Positions 59,953 through 64,000 of a stretch of 64,000 bases of DNA are shown here, one piece after another. The stretch comes from Bacteroidota bacterium (lineage in GTDB: Bacteria; Bacteroidota; Bacteroidia; Chitinophagales; Saprospiraceae). The number at the start of each line of letters is the position of its first letter. Position 1 is the stretch's first letter. A program made the translations under genes and the position numbers. The stretch lies in the NCBI GenBank assembly GCA_030147525.1, contig JASBVF010000032.1, positions 1 to 64,000 of the forward strand, in the 5' to 3' direction. Below the pieces are notes generated by a model that saw only the letters and a program-made list of their open reading frames with translations, made no database searches and was not told the DNA's origin.

Positions 59953-60305
59953 AATTTGGGAATACAGTATCATGTAGAATCTTTGTGCAGAAATAATTTG
60001 ATTTGGTAGGGAAATTCAGATTGAAAGTATTGCAAAGAAAAAATTTCATTTACTTCCAAAGAAAAATCAATTTACATTTTTTAAAATGAATAAAGTTTTT
60101 ATCTTTGCACACGAAAGAGAGATTTTTAATCCAGGAAGGCCAATTTCCCATTATTTACCCTCAAATTATCTCCTACTCCCCTATTTTTATAGGCTACAGC
60201 CTATTTTCAGTTCTGCATTAGAGTTTCTTCCCATGGTATTCTTTGTTGAAGTACCCTAAAATTTCATTTGAACATTTTTTGATAACCGACTAAACACAAA
60301 CAGCA
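59953..60305. other. AT-rich intergenic region
   Basis: 353 bp between two plus-strand genes. It contains a TATCTTTG box (60100) and no other recognised feature. Confidence 0.4.
60100..60107 (+). promoter_or_regulatory. -7 box TATCTTTG
   Basis: TATCTTTG, continuing CAC, fits TAnnTTTG. The upstream 20 bp are AT-rich without a clear TTG. It would give a leader of about 200 nt for the beta-helix gene. Confidence 0.45.
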
Positions 60306-61283
60306 TTGAAACCGACCATGCTTGCTGTTCTGTTCATGGCAACTGTTTGCCTGGCAGACGCACAAATTATTTACGTCCAGCAGGACGCCAAAGGGAAAGG
60401 AACTTCATGGTCAGACGCCACCGGCGATCTGGCTAAATCCATCAAATCTGCCACTCCCGGCACCCAGATTTGGGTGGCTAAAGGGATCTACAAGCCAACA
60501 AGTGGGACAGATAGAAATATCTCCTTTGAAATAAAAAATGGAATTAAAATTTTCGGTGGCTTTGTTGGCACTGAAACATCGCCTGAGCAGCGGAATATCT
60601 CTGAAAATCAGACAATTCTTTCCGGTGAAATAGCCCAGCCAGGTGTTGCAGACAACTCTTACAATGTCCTGCTTATCAAAGGCGTAGCTGCAGAAACATT
60701 ATTGGATGGGCTGACGATAACAGGTGGAAATGCAAACGGCGATGCCTCCGAAGGACACCGAACCCGCTGCGGCGGCGGCCTTTTTAATGATGGTCATAAT
60801 TCAACTTCAACTCCTGTTATCCGTAATTGCACTTTCATTGGTAATTTCGGTCGGGATGGTGCAGCAGTTTACAACAACGGAAGAGCAGGCAACAGCAGCC
60901 CTGTTTTTGTGAATTGTGTTTTTAAAAATAATGAAGCAGGACTTGATGGCGGAGCCGTTTACAATGATGGCAGGCTGAATGGCAAAAGCAATCCGACCTT
61001 CACAAACTGTACTTTTGAAAGGAATATGGGCACCTACGGCGGTGCCATTTGCAACGCAACTGAAACAGGTGTATGCAGCCTCACACTTGACAATTGTACT
61101 TTCAGGGAAAACGCAGCCTACCTTCGTGGCGGTGCAGTCTTCTCTCTGAACGGAGATGAGAAGTGTTACCTGGAAATGTCCGATTGCGATTTCGTTGGAA
61201 ATTACCCTGATGACAACAACATGATTTTTACCAGTAATACTGCACGGAGTGAAGCATATAAAATCAACCGTTCAGAGCCTTAA
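60306..61283 (+). CDS. Secreted right-handed beta-helix protein
   Basis: The 325-residue protein has a signal peptide ending CLADAQ, then IIYVQQDAKGKGTSWSDATG, a common start of Bacteroidota beta-helix proteins. From about residue 140 the coil turns are marked by repeats of NCTFIGNFGRDGAAVYNN, NCVFKNNEAGLDGGAVYND, NCTFERNMGTYGGAICNA and NCTFRENAAYLRGGAVFS. Each turn ends in GGAVY or similar, as in polymorphic outer-membrane-type helices. No T9SS sorting domain is present at the C-terminus, unlike most relatives. The start is TTG at 60306 or ATG at 60318. Confidence 0.85.
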   Translation: MKPTMLAVLFMATVCLADAQIIYVQQDAKGKGTSWSDATGDLAKSIKSATPGTQIWVAKGIYKPTSGTDRNISFEIKNGIKIFGGFVGTETSPEQRNISENQTILSGEIAQPGVADNSYNVLLIKGVAAETLLDGLTITGGNANGDASEGHRTRCGGGLFNDGHNSTSTPVIRNCTFIGNFGRDGAAVYNNGRAGNSSPVFVNCVFKNNEAGLDGGAVYNDGRLNGKSNPTFTNCTFERNMGTYGGAICNATETGVCSLTLDNCTFRENAAYLRGGAVFSLNGDEKCYLEMSDCDFVGNYPDDNNMIFTSNTARSEAYKINRSEP

Positions 61284-61382
61284 TCACTCCGGGAATTGAC
61301 AGCTTTAAAAGCAAACAAACAAAACCAATTTTTGACGACTCACCAGCAATGTTAGTTCCAAAATCAAATCTCTATTTTTTGG

Positions 61383-61420
61383 AAAAGGTGTTTGGGTGTA
61401 CTACCTAAACACCTTTTTAC
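61383..61420 (+). terminator. Terminator upstream of recQ
   Basis: AAAAGGTGTTTGGGT and ACCTAAACACCTTTT pair (one G-T) and are followed by TACTTTT. It ends the beta-helix gene and argues against the recQ start at 61433. Confidence 0.85.
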
Positions 61421-61504
61421 TTTTGAAAATTTGTGGGTTCACAGGTTTCTCTAACTTCGTATTTCATTAAATACTCAGACCCGAAACCCTCAAATGCTGT
61501 TTTT

Positions 61505-63403
61505 GTGAATCAACCACACGAGATACTTAAAAAATACTGGGGATACGATGGATTCAGGCCTATGCAGGACGAGGTCATCCAATCTGTTCTCGACGGGCAT
61601 GATACCCTTGCGCTCATGCCGACCGGAGGTGGCAAATCAATATGCTTCCAGGTACCCGGGCTTTGTAAAGAAGGTATCTGCATCGTGGTCTCTCCACTTA
61701 TCGCCCTGATGAAAGATCAGGTCAGCAACCTCAAAAAACGGGGAATCACAGCCGAGGCCATCTTCTCCGGCATGCATTACAGAGATATTGATCGCATTCT
61801 GGACAACTGCGCTCATGGCGCCGTGAAATTTCTATACCTCTCCCCTGAACGCTTAACTACCGACCTGGCCCGGGAACGCATCAAACGCATGGATGTTAAC
61901 CTTTTGGCCGTTGATGAAGCCCACTGTATCTCACAATGGGGTTATGACTTTCGCCCACCTTACCTTCAGATTGCAGAAATCCGACAGTTTATCCCTGACA
62001 CACCGGTACTCGCACTCACCGCCACTGCCACTGCTGAAGTAATCAACGACATTCAGGAACGGCTTGATTTCAAAAAAAAGCATGTTCATAAAAAAAGTTT
62101 CAGCAGGGAAAACCTGGCCTACGTGGTATTGCCGGAGGAAAACAAAAAGGAGAAAATGTTAGACATCGTCCGCAAAATCAAAGGTAGCGGCATCGTTTAC
62201 GCTCGAAACCGGAAGCTGACCAAAGAAATGGCCCGTTTCCTTGCGGAGCATAAAATCTCAGCTGACTACTACCACGCAGGCCTCACAACCGAGCAGCGGT
62301 CCAGGAAGCAGGACGACTGGGTCGCTGGTAAAATCCGCATCATGGTTTGCACCAATGCCTTCGGCATGGGCATCGACAAACCGGACGTGCGGTCAGTGGT
62401 TCACCTCGACTTGCCCGACAGCCTCGAAGCTTATTTTCAGGAAGCCGGCAGGGGTGGCAGGGATGGAAAAAAATCGTTTGCTGTCCTGCTTTACGCTCAC
62501 GGTGATCGACTGATGCTGGAACGCAGCCTTGAAGTATCCTTCCCTCCCCTTTCTGAAATCCGGCAAACTTACCGGGCGCTGGGTAGCTTTTTCCAATTGG
62601 CGGTTGGAGGGGGTGAATTTCAAAGTTTCGACTTCGACATCACTCTTTTTTGTAAAAACTTCAAACTGGATGTACTGAAAACTTACTCCTGCCTTAAAAT
62701 TCTGGAGCAGGAAGGATGGATTGCCATGACGGAGTCCATTTATCTGCCGTCAAGTTTTATGGTAAAAGTCAACAGGGAACAGCTTTACGATTTTCAACTA
62801 AAAAACCCAAAACTCGACATCCTCATCAAAACACTGCTCAGGCTCACCGAGGGGGCCTTTAATAACTTTGCTAACATCAATGAATACCAAATAGCAAGAG
62901 TGCTGAAAGCCCCGGTCGAATCCGTCATACCGGCATTGCACCAAATGGACAAGGAAAATATTATTGACTACCGGCCCGCCAAAGACAAACCGCAAATCGT
63001 TTTCATCCGGGAGCGAGTGAACGCCGACAACCTGACCATCGACCTCGAACAGTACAACTTCCGGAAGGAACGATACGCATGGAGAATCCGAAAAGCGATT
63101 GAATACGCAACAACACCCCGCTGCCGCAGTGAGCAACTGCTGGCGTATTTTGGTGAAAAATCAGCACCCTGCGGCGTATGCGATGTTTGCCTCGGCAGAA
63201 CAAAGTCAGAGCTTTCCACCAATGATTACGAACGTTACAAATTGAAAATCAGCCAGTTGCTAAAAAAGGAACGACTCAGCGAACGACAAATACTGGAAGC
63301 TTTTTCATCTAACCGGCACCCTTTCGTCCTAAAGGCTCTGGAGTTTTTACTCGACGAAGGACTCATCGTAAGGGAAAGTGATTTGCTGACCTGGAAATCC
63401 TGA
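61505..63403 (+). CDS. RecQ-family ATP-dependent DNA helicase
   Basis: The 632-residue helicase has all motifs: FRPMQDEVIQ (motif 0), PTGGGKSICFQVP (Walker A), AVDEAHCISQWGYDFRP (DEAH and aromatic loop), ALTATAT, and AFGMGIDKPDVRSVVHLD with EAGRGGRDGK (V and VI). The zinc site is CRSEQLLAYF...CGVCDVC near residue 570. The C-terminal tail is short and no HRDC domain is visible, so it may be a RecQ1-type enzyme that is not full length. I chose the GTG at 61505; the earlier GTG at 61433 starts 13 bp after a terminator stem. Confidence 0.93.
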   Translation: MNQPHEILKKYWGYDGFRPMQDEVIQSVLDGHDTLALMPTGGGKSICFQVPGLCKEGICIVVSPLIALMKDQVSNLKKRGITAEAIFSGMHYRDIDRILDNCAHGAVKFLYLSPERLTTDLARERIKRMDVNLLAVDEAHCISQWGYDFRPPYLQIAEIRQFIPDTPVLALTATATAEVINDIQERLDFKKKHVHKKSFSRENLAYVVLPEENKKEKMLDIVRKIKGSGIVYARNRKLTKEMARFLAEHKISADYYHAGLTTEQRSRKQDDWVAGKIRIMVCTNAFGMGIDKPDVRSVVHLDLPDSLEAYFQEAGRGGRDGKKSFAVLLYAHGDRLMLERSLEVSFPPLSEIRQTYRALGSFFQLAVGGGEFQSFDFDITLFCKNFKLDVLKTYSCLKILEQEGWIAMTESIYLPSSFMVKVNREQLYDFQLKNPKLDILIKTLLRLTEGAFNNFANINEYQIARVLKAPVESVIPALHQMDKENIIDYRPAKDKPQIVFIRERVNADNLTIDLEQYNFRKERYAWRIRKAIEYATTPRCRSEQLLAYFGEKSAPCGVCDVCLGRTKSELSTNDYERYKLKISQLLKKERLSERQILEAFSSNRHPFVLKALEFLLDEGLIVRESDLLTWKS

Positions 63404-63405
63404 GC

Positions 63406-64000
63406 ATGAAAAAAATTATCTGCACCGTCACCAACGACCTCACTTTCGATCAACGGATGCTAAGGATTTGCTCGAGTCTGGCTGCTGCCGGGTTTGAAGT
63501 CACGTTGGTGGGGAGGGTGCTTCCTTCGTCCATTCCGCTTTCGCCTCAGCCATTCCGGCAAAAGCGGCTCCGGCTTTTTTTCAAAAAAGGCAAACTGTTC
63601 TACCTGGAGTACAATCTGCGACTGACGCTTTTTCTGCTTTTTTCCAAATTTGACATAGTCAATTCCATTGATCTCGACACCTTGCTTCCGGGTTTCGTTG
63701 TGTCAAAAATTCGAGGCAAAATCTGCGTGTACGATGCCCACGAGTACTTTACCGAAGTACCCGAAGTCGTCGAACGGCCGGGAGTTCAGCGTGTCTGGGA
63801 GTGGGTGGCCCGCATGATTATTCCAAGGTTAAAATACGCATACACGGTGTGCCACAGTTTGGCTGAAGTTTTTGAAAAAAAATACGGCACCAGCTTCGAA
63901 GTCATTCGCAACGTACCCTGGCAAAAGCCGCTTCCTCCCGAAAATTTTGAACAAAAAACTCAACCCTTCACCCTGCTCTACCAGGGCGTTTTAAACGATG
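63406..64000 (+). CDS. Glycosyltransferase family 4-like protein (3' partial)
   Basis: The frame starts with ATG 2 bp after the recQ stop and is still open at the window end (198 codons). It begins MKKIICTVTNDLTFDQRMLR and continues with the GT4 N-terminal half (FEVTLVGRVLP, FDIVNSIDLDTLLPGFVVSK, VYDAHEYFTEVPEVVERP, VIRNVPWQKP), ending at LLYQGVLND, where the C-terminal GT-B domain begins. The VTNDLTFDQRM start is common in Bacteroidota GT4 enzymes. Role in capsule, O-antigen or glycoprotein sugar transfer is inferred. Confidence 0.88.
   Translation, partial: MKKIICTVTNDLTFDQRMLRICSSLAAAGFEVTLVGRVLPSSIPLSPQPFRQKRLRLFFKKGKLFYLEYNLRLTLFLLFSKFDIVNSIDLDTLLPGFVVSKIRGKICVYDAHEYFTEVPEVVERPGVQRVWEWVARMIIPRLKYAYTVCHSLAEVFEKKYGTSFEVIRNVPWQKPLPPENFEQKTQPFTLLYQGVLND

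Noticed and set aside
61433-61504. Upstream GTG start for recQ
   Set aside because: It begins 13 bases after a terminator stem and adds residues without similarity to RecQ starts.

Overview
The window is a chromosomal segment of a gliding-type Bacteroidota, most likely a member of the Saprospiria (Lewinella/Haliscomenobacter-like). The evidence is two proteins with C-terminal type IX secretion (T9SS) sorting domains, a PorG-like membrane protein, SprB repeats, an OMP_b-brl TonB-type receptor, DUF3098 next to ftsX and uppP, a DUF2807 (GIN) protein, and promoter boxes of the Bacteroidota TAnnTTTG type. There is no rRNA operon, CRISPR array or prophage. The only complete mobile element is one insertion sequence. 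Placement below phylum level is inference.

Layout. 1-8.6 kb: the 3' end of an SprB-repeat/OmpA protein, a DUF4143 ATPase bracketed by inverted repeats, a GH13 lipoprotein, a large outer-membrane receptor and a T9SS protein. 8.6-9.8 kb: a nearly gene-free stretch with GC-rich dispersed palindromes, then tRNA-Pro(CGG) and tRNA-Thr(CGT). 9.9-16 kb: GIN-domain protein, RlpA-SPOR, mnmA, a lipoprotein, rimM, a helix-hairpin-helix membrane protein and an OmpA protein. 16.4-22.4 kb: a minus-strand housekeeping cluster (5'-nucleotidase, coiled-coil protein, ftsX, DUF3098, uppP, truB, yigZ). 22.5-28.4 kb: acetoacetyl-CoA synthetase, small stress-like proteins, an RluA-type pseudouridine synthase, ubiX and a thioredoxin-fold protein. 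28.5-32.1 kb: a TPR hybrid histidine kinase whose signal-peptide codons are split by a 1,008-bp insertion sequence with a 3-bp target duplication. 32.4-47 kb: proC, purC, superoxide dismutase, a queuosine-precursor transporter, envelope proteins, a subtilase, ctlX and an alpha/beta hydrolase. 47-57 kb: pdxH, pyruvate phosphate dikinase, FKBP-trmD-yjbR-FAD oxidoreductase, a Crp/Fnr regulator and YceI with tandem FNR-like sites between them. 57-64 kb: a Tat-type FAD amine oxidase lipoprotein, a PorG-like protein, a beta-helix protein, recQ and the 5' end of a glycosyltransferase.

The most unusual signal lies between the genes. At about twenty loci the spacer is built from degenerate tandem words with a strict 7-nt or 8-nt period, mostly as two facing arms that are reverse complements of each other. 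Both arms of an element share one period. A few word families (GANNGAAT, GAACGAT, GCCAAAA/GCTAATA, GTAGGCCG, GGTTGAGA) recur at several loci. Some elements provide the stop codon of the preceding gene, others abut start codons, and one copy of a heptad element lies in frame inside the acetoacetyl-CoA synthetase gene. I know of no named family matching this in Bacteroidota. It resembles in style the heptanucleotide STRR repeats of cyanobacteria and is the best candidate for an undescribed system here.

Beyond that, the gene content is largely housekeeping and envelope biogenesis: tRNA modification and ribosome maturation (mnmA, rimM, truB, trmD, RluA family, YhhQ), cell-wall lipid recycling and division (uppP, ftsX, rlpA), and a set of secreted or outer-membrane proteins typical of predatory or polymer-degrading Saprospiria.
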